In this document: piece after piece, positions 51,736 to 61,321 of the stretch
Position numbering within the stretch: the stretch's first letter is position 1
Layout of the letters: each line of letters opens with the position of its first letter
From: Marinifilum sp. N1E240
GTDB lineage: Bacteria > Bacteroidota > Bacteroidia > Bacteroidales > Marinifilaceae
Reading direction: 5' to 3'
Length of the DNA stretch: 64,000 nt
Assembly: GCF_009295825.1 (NCBI RefSeq)
Contig: NZ_WHKF01000003.1
Coordinates: 558,001 to 622,000, forward strand
Notes under the pieces: model-generated
What the model saw: only the letters and a program-made list of their open reading frames with translations
Told to the model about the DNA's origin: nothing
Databases searched by the model: none
Program-made: the position numbers and the translations under genes

Positions 51736-53424
51736 ATGAAAAAAATTACTCCTCTGTTTTTTTTACTGATACTATCCATATTTGTTAATGCTCAAGACAG
51801 AATTACCGGATTAAACTTCACAACAAGATCTGAAGTTATAGCTCAAAACGGAATGGCTTGTACCAGTCAACCTTTAGCAACACAGGTTGCTTTAGATATT
51901 TTAAAAGCAGGTGGTAATGCCATTGATGCAGCCATTGCAGCGAATGCTACACTTGGTTTAATGGAACCAACAGGATGCGGGATTGGTGGAGATATTTTTG
52001 TAATTCTTTGGGATGCAAAAACTCAAAAATTATATGGATTAAATGGTAGTGGAAGATCTCCAAAATCACTAAATCTTGATTATTTCAAAGAAAATAAATT
52101 CGATAAAATACCATCATTTGGTCCTCTACCAGTTTCTGTTCCAGGTTGTGTTGATGGTTGGTTTACTTTACATGATCGATTTGGTAAAATGGAAATGGCA
52201 GATATTTTAAATCCCGCTATTCAATATGCTAAAAATGGTTTTCCAGTTAGTGAACTAATTTCATATTATATGAATGCCAGTGGAAATAGATTAAAGAAAT
52301 ACAAGGGATTTGCAGAAACCTATATGCCAAATGGCAAAATGCCACAGAAAGGTGAAATCTTTAAAAATCCTTATTTGGCTAATACCTACAAGAAAATTGC
52401 AAAAGGAGGTCGCGATGCATTCTATAAAGGTGATATTGCAAAAACAATTTCTAAATACATAAAAGAGCAAGGAGGATTTCTTTCTTACGAAGATTTGGCA
52501 TCTCATAAATCAGAATGGGTAGATCCAATACCGATAGATTATAGAGGATATACTGTCTGGGAATTGCCTCCCAATGGTCAGGGTACAGCAGCATTACAAA
52601 TTTTAAATATTCTAAAATATCATGATATTGCAAAAATGGGTTTTGGCAGCACTGATTATTTACACACATTCATCGAAGCCAAAAAATTGGCTTTCGAAGA
52701 TAGAGCAAAATTTTATTGTGATCCTGATTTTTCCAAAATTCCAATTCGCCAGTTAATTTCAAACGAATATGCTTTGGAAAGAAAAAAACTAATCAATCCA
52801 AAAAGAGCAGCAAAAGAATATCCTGCCGGGGAACTGGAACAAGGAAATACAATTTACCTAACCATTGCCGATAAGGAAGGAAATATGGTTTCCTTAATAC
52901 AAAGTAATTATCGTGGAATGGGATCTGGAATGACTCCTGATAAATTAGGTTTTGTACTACAAGATAGAGGTGAACTTTTTAGTTTGGAAGAAGGGCACGC
53001 AAATGTTTATGCACCAGAAAAGCGTCCTTTTCATACAATTATTCCAGCTTTTATCACTAAAAATGGCAAACCATTTATTAGTTTTGGTTTAATGGGTGGA
53101 TCGATGCAACCACAAGGACATGCACAAATTGTAACTAATTTAATTGATTTTGGCATGAATCTTCAGGAAGCTGGAGATGCTCCTCGACTTCGTCATGGTG
53201 GATCATCTCAACCTACTGGCGAAAAAATGACTGATGGAGGTTGGGTTAGTCTGGAATCGGATTTTTCATATCAGGTAATTCGGGAACTTTTACAAAAAGG
53301 GCATAAAATTAAATTTGATGCAGGTGGATATGGTGGCTATCAGGCAATCATGTATGATGCTGAAAAAGGAGTCTATTTTGGTGCTTCTGAATCTAGAAAA
53401 GATGGTCAAGCTGCAGGGTATTAA
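51736..53424 (+). CDS. ggt: Gamma-glutamyltransferase
   Basis: A 562-residue secreted or periplasmic enzyme that cleaves gamma-glutamyl bonds of glutathione. The signal peptide is 1-19 (ending VNAQ). The N-terminal subunit has GNAIDAAIAANATLGLMEP and GCGIGGDIFVIL. Autoprocessing would cleave before T372, in GNTIYLTIADKEG; the second Thr of the common T-T-H motif is replaced by Ile and the His by Tyr. LMGGSMQPQGHAQIV is conserved near the C-terminus. Length is normal. It is divergent from the DUF4294 gene. Confidence 0.93.
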   Translation: MKKITPLFFLLILSIFVNAQDRITGLNFTTRSEVIAQNGMACTSQPLATQVALDILKAGGNAIDAAIAANATLGLMEPTGCGIGGDIFVILWDAKTQKLYGLNGSGRSPKSLNLDYFKENKFDKIPSFGPLPVSVPGCVDGWFTLHDRFGKMEMADILNPAIQYAKNGFPVSELISYYMNASGNRLKKYKGFAETYMPNGKMPQKGEIFKNPYLANTYKKIAKGGRDAFYKGDIAKTISKYIKEQGGFLSYEDLASHKSEWVDPIPIDYRGYTVWELPPNGQGTAALQILNILKYHDIAKMGFGSTDYLHTFIEAKKLAFEDRAKFYCDPDFSKIPIRQLISNEYALERKKLINPKRAAKEYPAGELEQGNTIYLTIADKEGNMVSLIQSNYRGMGSGMTPDKLGFVLQDRGELFSLEEGHANVYAPEKRPFHTIIPAFITKNGKPFISFGLMGGSMQPQGHAQIVTNLIDFGMNLQEAGDAPRLRHGGSSQPTGEKMTDGGWVSLESDFSYQVIRELLQKGHKIKFDAGGYGGYQAIMYDAEKGVYFGASESRKDGQAAGY

Positions 53425-53450
53425 TGATTAATTTTAAATCATTTTATTTT
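53423..53450 (+). terminator. Weak terminator after ggt
   Basis: AATGATT (53423-53429) overlaps the stop codon and pairs with AATCATT (53437-53443), followed by a T-rich tract. Confidence 0.45.
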
Positions 53451-53556
53451 ACATATCTCATAATATTAATCGTGAATGGTGTCGCAGTCTATTTATCAAG
53501 ATTTAAAAGGTTTTAAGCTCATTTCAGAAAAAATGAAATTTACTTAACGCATTCCT

Positions 53557-53586
53557 TTTGTATGCACCGAAATTTTATTTCTTTTG
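53557..53586 (+). promoter_or_regulatory. Promoter of arcA
   Basis: TTTG at 53557-53560, 18 bases, then TTCTTTTG at 53579-53586, one mismatch from TAnnTTTG. The ATG at 53562 lies inside it, which supports the later start at 53652. Confidence 0.6.
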
Positions 53587-53651
53587 CAAATTACAAAATC
53601 AAGTATTTTTACAACAAACAACTTTATATAACAAGAGATAACATAGCAGGC

Positions 53652-54941
53652 ATGACTAAGTATGTAGAATTAGATGTTAGATCGGAGATTGGTGAATTGG
53701 AGGGAGTAATCCTTCATACTCCGGGTTCGGAAGTTGAGAATATGACTCCTGAGAATGCCGAACGAGCACTTTATAGCGATATCTTAAACCTTGCTGTTGC
53801 AAGAGAAGAGTACAAGCAATTAAGCGGAGTACTTGGCGAGATAGCTGAAACTTATCAGGTAAAAGATTTATTGGCTAATGTTCTGAAAAACGAAAAAGCC
53901 AAAGAAGAAATTATCGATAAGATTTGCCTTATGGAACCACAGGTAGGTATTAAAGGAAATACCTATTGCATTAAGGATTATTTGCTTGATCAGGATCCAG
54001 TGGAACTAGCAAGATTATTAATTGAAGGTGTACCTCTTAAAGCTGATAATTTAACCAAGTTTCTAAGTAAAGAACGCTATGCAATGCGTCCATTGCACAA
54101 TTTCTTCTTTACTCGTGATGCTTCTATGTCAGTGCTAGACGAAGTATTAATCGGGAAAATGGCTAATGGTGTTCGTGATCGCGAATCACTAATTATGCAA
54201 GCCATTTTTGATTATACTCCAGAGTTCAAAACCAAAACAGTTAATCCAATTGACAATCCTTTAGTGGATCCAAATTGTATGATTGAAGGTGGTGATGTTT
54301 TAATTGCTCGTGATGATATTTTAGTTATTGGGAATGGAACAAGAACAACTTCTCAAGGTATTGACTTTATATTGGCTCAATTACTTTCTCAAAAAGAGAA
54401 AAAACAGCGTCATATCTTAGTTCAGGAATTGCCTTCTCATCCAGAATCCTTTATCCACCTAGATATGGTTTTCACTTTGCTTGATGTAGACAAGTGTATG
54501 ATTTACGAACCACTAATTGTTCGTCCTAACAAATATCAAACTGTTCACATTACTATAGAAAACGGTAAGGTAATTAACATCAAGCGAGAAAATAATCTAC
54601 TTGAAGCTCTTAAGAAATTAGGAATGGATCTTAAGCCTATTTATTGTGGTGGAAATAATGATCCTTGGAATCAAGAAAGAGAACAATGGCATAGTGGTGC
54701 TAATTTCTTTGCTGTAGGACCTGGTAAAGTAGTTGGATATGGAAGAAATATCCATACTATGGAAGCAATGAATAAAAATGGTTTCGAAATTCTTCGTGCT
54801 AAAGATATTATTCGTCATAAGATTGAACTTTCTGATTACGAAAAATACGTAATTACAATTGAAGGATCTGAATTACCTCGTGGTGGTGGCGGTGCACGTT
54901 GCATGACAATGCCAGTGCGTCGTAAACCAGTTAATTGGTAA
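53652..54941 (+). CDS. arcA: Arginine deiminase
   Basis: Hydrolyses arginine to citrulline and ammonia. I use the ATG at 53652 (429 residues): MTKYVELDVRSEIGELEGVI is the usual start, and the frame upstream lies in the promoter. Motifs: LHTPGSEVENMTPEN, MRPLHNFFFTRDASMSV, EGGDVLIARDD and the catalytic Cys in RGGGGARCMTMP near the C-terminus. No ornithine carbamoyltransferase or carbamate kinase gene is adjacent, so the energy-yielding pathway cannot be confirmed. It is monocistronic, with a promoter and a terminator. Confidence 0.93.
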   Translation: MTKYVELDVRSEIGELEGVILHTPGSEVENMTPENAERALYSDILNLAVAREEYKQLSGVLGEIAETYQVKDLLANVLKNEKAKEEIIDKICLMEPQVGIKGNTYCIKDYLLDQDPVELARLLIEGVPLKADNLTKFLSKERYAMRPLHNFFFTRDASMSVLDEVLIGKMANGVRDRESLIMQAIFDYTPEFKTKTVNPIDNPLVDPNCMIEGGDVLIARDDILVIGNGTRTTSQGIDFILAQLLSQKEKKQRHILVQELPSHPESFIHLDMVFTLLDVDKCMIYEPLIVRPNKYQTVHITIENGKVINIKRENNLLEALKKLGMDLKPIYCGGNNDPWNQEREQWHSGANFFAVGPGKVVGYGRNIHTMEAMNKNGFEILRAKDIIRHKIELSDYEKYVITIEGSELPRGGGGARCMTMPVRRKPVNW

Positions 54942-54963
54942 TCATTTCAACAAAATAACACAC

Positions 54964-54992
54964 AAAGGAATCCTATTCGGATTCCTTTTTTT
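54964..54992 (+). terminator. arcA terminator
   Basis: AAAGGAATCC (54964-54973) pairs perfectly with GGATTCCTTT (54979-54988) over five bases, then T's. A -7-like TATTTTTG of the next gene follows at 54992. Confidence 0.82.
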
Positions 54993-54999
54993 ATTTTTG
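54992..54999 (+). promoter_or_regulatory. Candidate -7 box for the TrmH-type methyltransferase
   Basis: TATTTTTG fits TAnnTTTG and adjoins the arcA terminator; the leader would be about 30 bases. Confidence 0.35.
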
Positions 55000-55033
55000 T
55001 GCCTGATAAAGTAAGAATAGTAGCAAGATTGAT

Positions 55034-55570
55034 ATGAGAAAATTAAAAAACAGCGAATTAGAACGCAAAAGCATTGACGAGTTTAAGCAATCGGAGAAAA
55101 CTCCAATCGTAATTGTTTTAGACAATGTAAGAAGCCTGAACAATATTGGCTCGGTGTTTCGCACTTCTGATGCCTTACTTATCGAAGCTGTCTATCTGTG
55201 TGGTATAACAGCTACTCCTCCGCACCGTGAATTACATAAAACTGCATTGGGAGCTGAAGATTCTGTAAATTGGGAATATTTCAAAAATACTGAAGATTCA
55301 GTTGCCCAACTTAAAGAAAATGGATTCGAAATTTATTCGGTAGAACAAGCTCAGAATAGTATTTCGCTAGAAAAATTTGAGGCTGACACATCAAAAAAAT
55401 ATGCTCTTATTTTCGGTAATGAGGTAAAAGGAGTTCAGCAAAAAATTGTAGATTCTTCTGATGGTTGCATTGAAATTCCACAATTTGGCACGAAACATTC
55501 TTTCAATATTTCAGTTAGCTGTGGAATTGTTTTGTGGGATCTATTCTCAAAACTCAATTATAAGAAATAG
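55034..55570 (+). CDS. TrmH/SpoU-family RNA 2'-O-methyltransferase
   Basis: A 178-residue SPOUT enzyme that methylates ribose 2'-OH in tRNA or rRNA with SAM. Motif 1 is VLDNVRSLNNIGSVFRTSDA, motif 2 ALIFGNEVKGV and motif 3 IEIPQFGTKHSFNISVS. It lacks the N-terminal substrate-binding domain of 23S enzymes. The exact target nucleotide is unknown. It runs convergently into the STAS-like/HATPase gene with only one base between stop codons. Confidence 0.9.
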   Translation: MRKLKNSELERKSIDEFKQSEKTPIVIVLDNVRSLNNIGSVFRTSDALLIEAVYLCGITATPPHRELHKTALGAEDSVNWEYFKNTEDSVAQLKENGFEIYSVEQAQNSISLEKFEADTSKKYALIFGNEVKGVQQKIVDSSDGCIEIPQFGTKHSFNISVSCGIVLWDLFSKLNYKK

Positions 55571-55571
55571 T

Positions 55572-56390
55572 CTACTCTTTAAGATTAAACTCTAAAGTGG
55601 TAACTGTTCCCGGAAAGGCTTTATCTGTCATTTTCGAAAAGGTGCGATATCCAACTTGTTTCCAAACACCATTTCCCGATAGAATTTGTATTTTCCCTTG
55701 ATTCTGTTCTATAAATTGGCGTATGGTAAACAAACCTATGCCACCTTTTTGAGCTCTTTTTGAGCTTGTACCACTTTTAACAGCCCATTCAATTGCTGAA
55801 ATATCATTTCTTGAAAATTCCTTATCCGTCACAACTTCTTTTAATGTTTTTCCCCTACTCGCAACAGTAATATATAGTTTCTTATTATACACCGAAAAAT
55901 AATGAGCTATAAAAACTTCATGACACTGACTGTGTACAAATGCATTACGGAAAACTTCGGCAACACAAAGTTGAACCGCCATTTTTAAATGTGGATTAAG
56001 TGTTACATCTGGTCTTTCAGGAAAAATTCTTGTTTCCAGATATTCTGATAATGCTTCTTCATCAGCTGTTCCAAAATACTGACATTTGATTAAATGCTTC
56101 CAAAGAAATTTTTTGGTTGCTCCATTAATCAGTTTTTTAGTATTGAACAGATTCGAAATAGATTCCTGTAATCCGAGTAAACGAACTTTGTTGCGTTTTT
56201 TTTCTAATGTAGCTATTAAACATCCCAAAACCGAAAACAAATTCGATTCAAAAACTTTAGTTTCTTCAAAGTTCAAAACAACCTCTTCAGCGTAACATTT
56301 TCTGGTTTTTTCATATGTTTCAATGAAAAAAACCATAGCCTGAAAATTATTTGTCACTTTTTGCGGAATATCAACAACTGTCTTTTTCAT
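55572..56390 (-). CDS. STAS-like plus HATPase (anti-sigma/histidine-kinase-type ATPase) protein
   Basis: A 272-residue cytoplasmic protein. The N-terminal half (about 1-110) looks like an STAS-like or MlaB-type domain (FIETYEKTRKCYAEEVVLNF), and the C-terminal half is a GHKL ATPase: N-box CVAEVFRNAFVHS, D-G box region ITVASRGKT, and G2 GGIGLFTIRQFIEQ. There is no phosphoaccepting histidine. It may be a regulator of the anti-sigma or partner-switch type. No partner gene is adjacent. It ends tail to tail with the TrmH-type gene. Confidence 0.75.
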   Translation of the reverse strand: MKKTVVDIPQKVTNNFQAMVFFIETYEKTRKCYAEEVVLNFEETKVFESNLFSVLGCLIATLEKKRNKVRLLGLQESISNLFNTKKLINGATKKFLWKHLIKCQYFGTADEEALSEYLETRIFPERPDVTLNPHLKMAVQLCVAEVFRNAFVHSQCHEVFIAHYFSVYNKKLYITVASRGKTLKEVVTDKEFSRNDISAIEWAVKSGTSSKRAQKGGIGLFTIRQFIEQNQGKIQILSGNGVWKQVGYRTFSKMTDKAFPGTVTTLEFNLKE

Positions 56391-56460
56391 ACTAAATCCT
56401 TAATTAATAGGATCGACTAAGATAAAAAAATCACTCTATATAATGCATATATAAATAAAA

Positions 56461-56485
56461 AAAGGCGCCCGTAATGGGCGCCTTT
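56461..56485 (-). terminator. Terminator of the TPR lipoprotein gene
   Basis: AAAGGCGCCC (56461-56470) pairs perfectly with GGGCGCCTTT (56476-56485) around five bases; a T-run follows on the minus strand. Confidence 0.9.
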
Positions 56486-56506
56486 CATATATATCGTAAT
56501 TCTAAA

Positions 56507-58231
56507 TTACTCAACAATAGCTTTGAATTTAGCATCTTCAAATACTTTTGCAAATTCCATATCAGTTTTTGCAGTAGCTTTTAAAGCAGCATCCTTAGCA
56601 ACAGCAGTTTCAAGGTTTGTGAAAACCAAGTTGTTGTTGTCAGTTCTAGCACCAACTACAGCTTTCAAATAGTAAACCATAGCAGCATCGCTAGTGTTAG
56701 CATTTAATTTATCAAGAGCAACATTGTATTTTCCATCAAGGATGTTAGCTAAAGCAGCATTTACACCGTTACACTCACCAAAGTGCTTAACAGCAGTGTT
56801 GTATTCAGCTTTCTTAACAGATACAATACCTAAGTTGTAGTTAACTTCTTTACCAGCACCTGTAGCAGCTCCGAAAAGAACTTCAGCTTCAGCAACGTTA
56901 CCGTTAACCAACTCAACAGCACCTAAGTTATTCTTAACAACCGCATTGTTAGCAGATAATTTATCAGCTTTCTCGAAGTTAGATTTTGCATCAGCAACTT
57001 TATTCATTCCGAATAAAATCATACCAGCATCGTTAAAACCTCTCCAGTCGTTAGAGAATTGCTTCTTAGCAGCTTCGTAAATTTTCAACTTATCATCAGC
57101 AGAATCAACTAAAGTTGCAGAAAATAATAATTCTTCAACGTTTAATTCAGCAGGATTATTCATTGCAAGATCTTTCAACTGAGCGTCAGTTTTACCAATT
57201 AGGTCAACGTTAACAGTAAATTTAGATCTTCTTAATTTAGGAAGTACTTCTTTCTTTACATCATCAAAAGCAGCAGAAATGTTTCTGATTTCTTTTTCAC
57301 GTACTTCAGGATCTGAGTACATAGAAAGAACACGTAGAATCAATTCTTTATCCTGGATGTTTGAAGCTTTCATCAACTTCTGGAAACCTTCCCAGTCTTC
57401 TGGAGTTACTTTAGACTTGAAGAAATCTTCAGCAGCATACTCTTGCATCTTAGCTTTCTTCATCTCTTTTTTGATGTACTTTGAAGAAGAAACTTCACGC
57501 TTACCAGCTAGTTTCTCATTCCAGTCTTGCTTTCCATCAGGAGAAGCATAAGCTGAAACTTCTACACCTTTATATTCTTTGTTCTCGTCAGCTTTAACTG
57601 CATCTAAATATGCTTTTAATGCTTTCACATCTTCAGCTTTCATTTCTGACCAACGAACCTGAGAGCTGTTGATTAGGTAATGAAGATCTGCTTCCTGAGT
57701 TTCAGGAATAATTCTTTGGAAAGCATCTTTTCCTACGATGTTTCGAGGAGTGTTTTGAACCATAGTAGCTGTTGCGATAACACCATCAGCAATTTTATAT
57801 GGATCAAAATCTACAGATTTTTCACCTTTACTACCAACCATTCTTACTTCAAGGTCAGAAATTCTCATCGCTTGCTCGTAAGGAATCTTACCAGTATAAG
57901 TGATTGTTTTACCAGTTTCAAAAGGAACTACAGTATTGTTTCCTTGAACTTTTTCACCTTGTAAAGTCTTAGAAGGAAAAGCTTTTTCGCCACCTTCATA
58001 TTTAAGAACCGGAGTTGCAACAACAACTACGTTCTTATTAAAATACTTTGCAGGAATGTTTACAGTAACTTTTACATCAACCATATCAGCATGTGCTTCC
58101 AATACTTCAGGAGTCACCTGATACTTGATGTTACTAGCTTCTTTCTTCATTTTGTTTAGTCCGGCACAACTTGAAAGTACGATACCAGCTAACGCTAAAG
58201 AAGCTAAGGAAATAACCTTTGATCTTTTCAT
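56507..58231 (-). CDS. Envelope lipoprotein with OmpA-like segment and TPR repeats
   Basis: A 574-residue lipoprotein: signal 1-21 with the lipobox LSSC (Cys about 22). The region 40-165 is beta-rich, and residues about 195-270 resemble an OmpA-type peptidoglycan domain (VEVSAYASPDG followed by NEKLAGKRE). The C-terminal part (about 385-560) has TPR-like helical repeats such as NDAGMILFGMNKVADAKSNF and AVVKNNLGAVELVNGNVAEA. It would be anchored in the membrane and face the periplasm. The precise role is unknown. The protein is strongly acidic-basic mixed. A promoter-like octamer and a terminator flank it. Confidence 0.82.
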   Translation of the reverse strand: MKRSKVISLASLALAGIVLSSCAGLNKMKKEASNIKYQVTPEVLEAHADMVDVKVTVNIPAKYFNKNVVVVATPVLKYEGGEKAFPSKTLQGEKVQGNNTVVPFETGKTITYTGKIPYEQAMRISDLEVRMVGSKGEKSVDFDPYKIADGVIATATMVQNTPRNIVGKDAFQRIIPETQEADLHYLINSSQVRWSEMKAEDVKALKAYLDAVKADENKEYKGVEVSAYASPDGKQDWNEKLAGKREVSSSKYIKKEMKKAKMQEYAAEDFFKSKVTPEDWEGFQKLMKASNIQDKELILRVLSMYSDPEVREKEIRNISAAFDDVKKEVLPKLRRSKFTVNVDLIGKTDAQLKDLAMNNPAELNVEELLFSATLVDSADDKLKIYEAAKKQFSNDWRGFNDAGMILFGMNKVADAKSNFEKADKLSANNAVVKNNLGAVELVNGNVAEAEVLFGAATGAGKEVNYNLGIVSVKKAEYNTAVKHFGECNGVNAALANILDGKYNVALDKLNANTSDAAMVYYLKAVVGARTDNNNLVFTNLETAVAKDAALKATAKTDMEFAKVFEDAKFKAIVE

Positions 58232-58281
58232 AACAACTACTTAATTATTTTAACTTTTAAAATTATAATCCAGTTCAAAAA

Positions 58282-58289
58282 CAAATTTA
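58282..58289 (-). promoter_or_regulatory. Candidate -7 box for the TPR lipoprotein
   Basis: TAAATTTG on the minus strand fits TAnnTTTG; it would give a leader of about 45 bases. No -33 element at the expected distance. Confidence 0.4.
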
Positions 58290-58346
58290 AGAAAATTTTA
58301 TGCAAATTAAATTTATTCGATCTTTTTATTTGAATATTCGGGGCTT

Positions 58347-58982
58347 TCAGAGAATTACTCTATTAACACCAAATTTACATTCAGTATTAAATATTGTTTC
58401 TGTAATTTTCTTATAATCTTCTTTGTTATTTACAAAGTCAATGTCGTTAGTATCAATCACTAAAAACTTTAAACCTCTTTGCTGTTTAAAGAAATCGAAA
58501 TAGCTTTCCTGAATCTTTGTTAAATAATTTGCGGTAATATCTTGTTCATATTCTCTTCCTCTATTCTTAATGTTATGCAACAATTTTTCCGCATTTGAAT
58601 GCAAATAAACATACAAATCAGGCTTAGGTAAAGAGTTGTAAATAATATGAAAAAATTGACGATACAAAGTATACTCATCATCTTGCAAGGTTTGCTTCGA
58701 AAAAATGAGAGACTTCATGAAGTAATAATCTGAAATGGTAAAAGATTTAAACAAATCTCTTTCACTCAGTTCTTTTTTCAATTGATTATATCGATCGGCA
58801 AGAAACGACATTTCTAATGGAAAAGAATACTTATCTGGATCTTTATAAAATTTCGGTAAAAAAGGATTCTCAGCGAACTGCTCCAATATCAATTTTGCAT
58901 TACATTCCTCTGATATTTTGCGAGAAAGCGTTGTTTTACCTGCGCCAATATTTCCTTCAATTACGATAAAATTATAATCCAT
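58347..58982 (-). CDS. Deoxynucleoside kinase (dCK/dGK family)
   Basis: A 211-residue kinase starting MDYNFIVIEGNIGAGKTTLS at 58982; an ATG three codons earlier is less likely. The P-loop is GNIGAGKTTL. The region near residue 80 has a DRY-like motif (LADRYNQL), and YLHSNAEKLLHNIKNRGREYE contains the LID arginines. It would phosphorylate deoxyadenosine or deoxyguanosine; the substrate is not fixed by sequence. It lies alone between the TPR lipoprotein and the prolyl oligopeptidase. Confidence 0.9.
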   Translation of the reverse strand: MDYNFIVIEGNIGAGKTTLSRKISEECNAKLILEQFAENPFLPKFYKDPDKYSFPLEMSFLADRYNQLKKELSERDLFKSFTISDYYFMKSLIFSKQTLQDDEYTLYRQFFHIIYNSLPKPDLYVYLHSNAEKLLHNIKNRGREYEQDITANYLTKIQESYFDFFKQQRGLKFLVIDTNDIDFVNNKEDYKKITETIFNTECKFGVNRVIL

Positions 58983-59122
58983 TAAAAACAAGTTTCAGTT
59001 TTGGAGACATAAAAATAGAAAATGAGCGGCAAATATCAGTCTTTTTTTGAAAAAAGGAAAAGCCATTTCGAATAAAAAATTCAAGAATGACTTCTCTTTG
59101 ATTAAACTATTTTTTAAAACGA

Positions 59123-61240
59123 CTAATTAAGTTCAGGTGTTATTCCCATATTGTGGAAAATAAAAGACCAAATATCAGTGTATTCCTCGATTTGTTTTGA
59201 CGTTGGCATTCCGCCTCCATGTCCTGCTTTAGATTCAATCCTAATAAGCACAGGATTAAAACCCGAGTACTTTTCTTGCAAGGTTGCGATGTATTTAAAT
59301 GAATGAGCTGGCACAACACGATCATCATGATCAGCAGTGGTAACCATTACAGCAGGATAATTAACATCCTGAATGTTGTGTATTGGCGAATATTTCAATA
59401 AATAATCAAACATTTCCTTATTATCAGCACTAGTTCCGTAATCTCCAGCCCAAGCCCAACCAATTGTAAACTTGTGATAACGCAACATATCCATTACTCC
59501 AACTTCTGGTATAGCAACTTTAAATAAATCAGGACGCTGATTGATAACTGCTCCTACTAACAAACCACCATTCGAGCCTCCTTTTAAAGCCAGTTTATCG
59601 GGATTGGTATATTTATTATCAATTAAATATTCTGCCGCTGAAATGCAATCATCAAATACATTTTGCTTGTTTAATTTTGTTCCTGCCTGATGCCAATCTT
59701 CACCATATTCTCCACCACCACGCAAATTAGCGACTACATATACACCTCCATTTTCTAACCAAACCAATCTTCTAGGTGTAAAATAAGGAGTTAAACTAAC
59801 ATTAAATCCTCCATAACCATACAGTAAACATGGATTATCTCCATTCAGTTTTGTCCCTTTTTTATACACAATAAACATTGGCACTTTTGTTCCATCCTTA
59901 CTTGTGTAGAATTTTTGTTCGGTTACAAAATCATCTGGATTAAAATTAATTTTAGGTTGATAAAATATTTCTGATTTCCCTGTTGTGAAATCGTACTTAT
60001 ATGCTACATCAGGAGTCGTAAACGATTCGAAACTGTAAAATGCAATGTTCTCATCTTTTTTACCCGAAAAACTTCCTGCAGTTCCAATCCCAGGTAATTC
60101 TACATTTGATTCAAATGTTCCGTCTAACTTTAAGATTTCAATTTTTGAGTAAGCATCGTTCATATATGAGGCTACCATTTTTCCTCCCGCCAGCTTAACG
60201 CCACTCAAAACATTTTCCTTTTCAGGAATAAGAACCTCCCAATTCTCTTTGGTAGGATTATTTACATCAACTTCAACAACCTTGTATTTAGGTGCACCAT
60301 TATTGGTAAACATTAATAATTTTCCATCAACATCATCAATAATGCTATGATTCAGTTCAATATCATCTGTAATTAATGTAAACTCGGAAGATTTATTTGT
60401 CAGATCTTTAAAATAAAGGGCATTTCCATGACTCGCTCCCATTTCTGAGAGAATCAAGTACTTTTCGTCATCGGTTACTCCAACTCCATAAAGTCTTTTC
60501 GGAAACTTCGAATTCTCATAAATCAACTCATCCTGTTCCTGTTTGTTTCCCAACTTGTGATAATATACTTTGTGATATTCGTTAGAATTTGACAATTCAC
60601 CACCTTTTTCAGGTGCATCGTAACGAGAATAAAAAAAACCATTTTTATACCAGGAAACTCCGGTAAACTTTAACCATTGTAAATGATCATCTAAATCTTT
60701 TCCTGTAGTAATATCACGAATATACAATTCATTCCAATCCGATCCTGATCGAGCAATTCTGTATGCTAAATACTTGCTATCTTCAGACACAGCTATACCT
60801 GCAAGAGCAACCGTACCATCCTCCGATAAGGTATTTGGATCAAGTAAAATTGTTGCTTCATCGTCCAATGATTTTTGAACGTATAAAACATACTGATTTT
60901 GCAATCCATTATTCCGATAATGAAAATACAAATCGCCCTTCTTAAAAGGAACTCCAACTTTAGGATAATTCCATACCTCAGTAAGTCGTTTATTAATTTT
61001 TTCTCGATTCGGTATTTGCTCGAGATAAGCATCGGTGATCTTATTTTGTGCAATCACCCAATTCTTAGTTTCCTCCGAATTGTCATCTTCAAGCCAACGA
61101 TAAGGATCTTGAACTTCTGTGTCGAAATATACATCAACAGTATCGACTTTTTTCGATAAAGGATAATTCATTTTTTCTTTTGGATTTGAACAAGCTCCAA
61201 CAATCATGCAAGCGATTATGGGCAAAACTATGTGTTTCAT
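59123..61240 (-). CDS. Prolyl oligopeptidase-family serine peptidase, lipoprotein
   Basis: A 705-residue exported peptidase. The N-terminus is a lipoprotein signal with VGAC (Cys 17). The seven-bladed propeller (about 70-410) starts from QDPYRWLEDDNSEETKNWV. The catalytic domain has S556 in KGGSNGGLLVG, the Asp in TTADHDDRVVPAHSFK, and the His in SKAGHGGG. It would cleave short peptides after proline, probably at the outer membrane or in the periplasm. Length is normal for the family. No terminator is clear after the stop. Confidence 0.95.
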   Translation of the reverse strand: MKHIVLPIIACMIVGACSNPKEKMNYPLSKKVDTVDVYFDTEVQDPYRWLEDDNSEETKNWVIAQNKITDAYLEQIPNREKINKRLTEVWNYPKVGVPFKKGDLYFHYRNNGLQNQYVLYVQKSLDDEATILLDPNTLSEDGTVALAGIAVSEDSKYLAYRIARSGSDWNELYIRDITTGKDLDDHLQWLKFTGVSWYKNGFFYSRYDAPEKGGELSNSNEYHKVYYHKLGNKQEQDELIYENSKFPKRLYGVGVTDDEKYLILSEMGASHGNALYFKDLTNKSSEFTLITDDIELNHSIIDDVDGKLLMFTNNGAPKYKVVEVDVNNPTKENWEVLIPEKENVLSGVKLAGGKMVASYMNDAYSKIEILKLDGTFESNVELPGIGTAGSFSGKKDENIAFYSFESFTTPDVAYKYDFTTGKSEIFYQPKINFNPDDFVTEQKFYTSKDGTKVPMFIVYKKGTKLNGDNPCLLYGYGGFNVSLTPYFTPRRLVWLENGGVYVVANLRGGGEYGEDWHQAGTKLNKQNVFDDCISAAEYLIDNKYTNPDKLALKGGSNGGLLVGAVINQRPDLFKVAIPEVGVMDMLRYHKFTIGWAWAGDYGTSADNKEMFDYLLKYSPIHNIQDVNYPAVMVTTADHDDRVVPAHSFKYIATLQEKYSGFNPVLIRIESKAGHGGGMPTSKQIEEYTDIWSFIFHNMGITPELN

Positions 61241-61321
61241 GTAGCAAAAATTTAGAATTTATAGAAGTATTGTTGTGTATTTAACTAGTTAATCTAAAAT
61301 ACAATATACTTCACTCAAATC

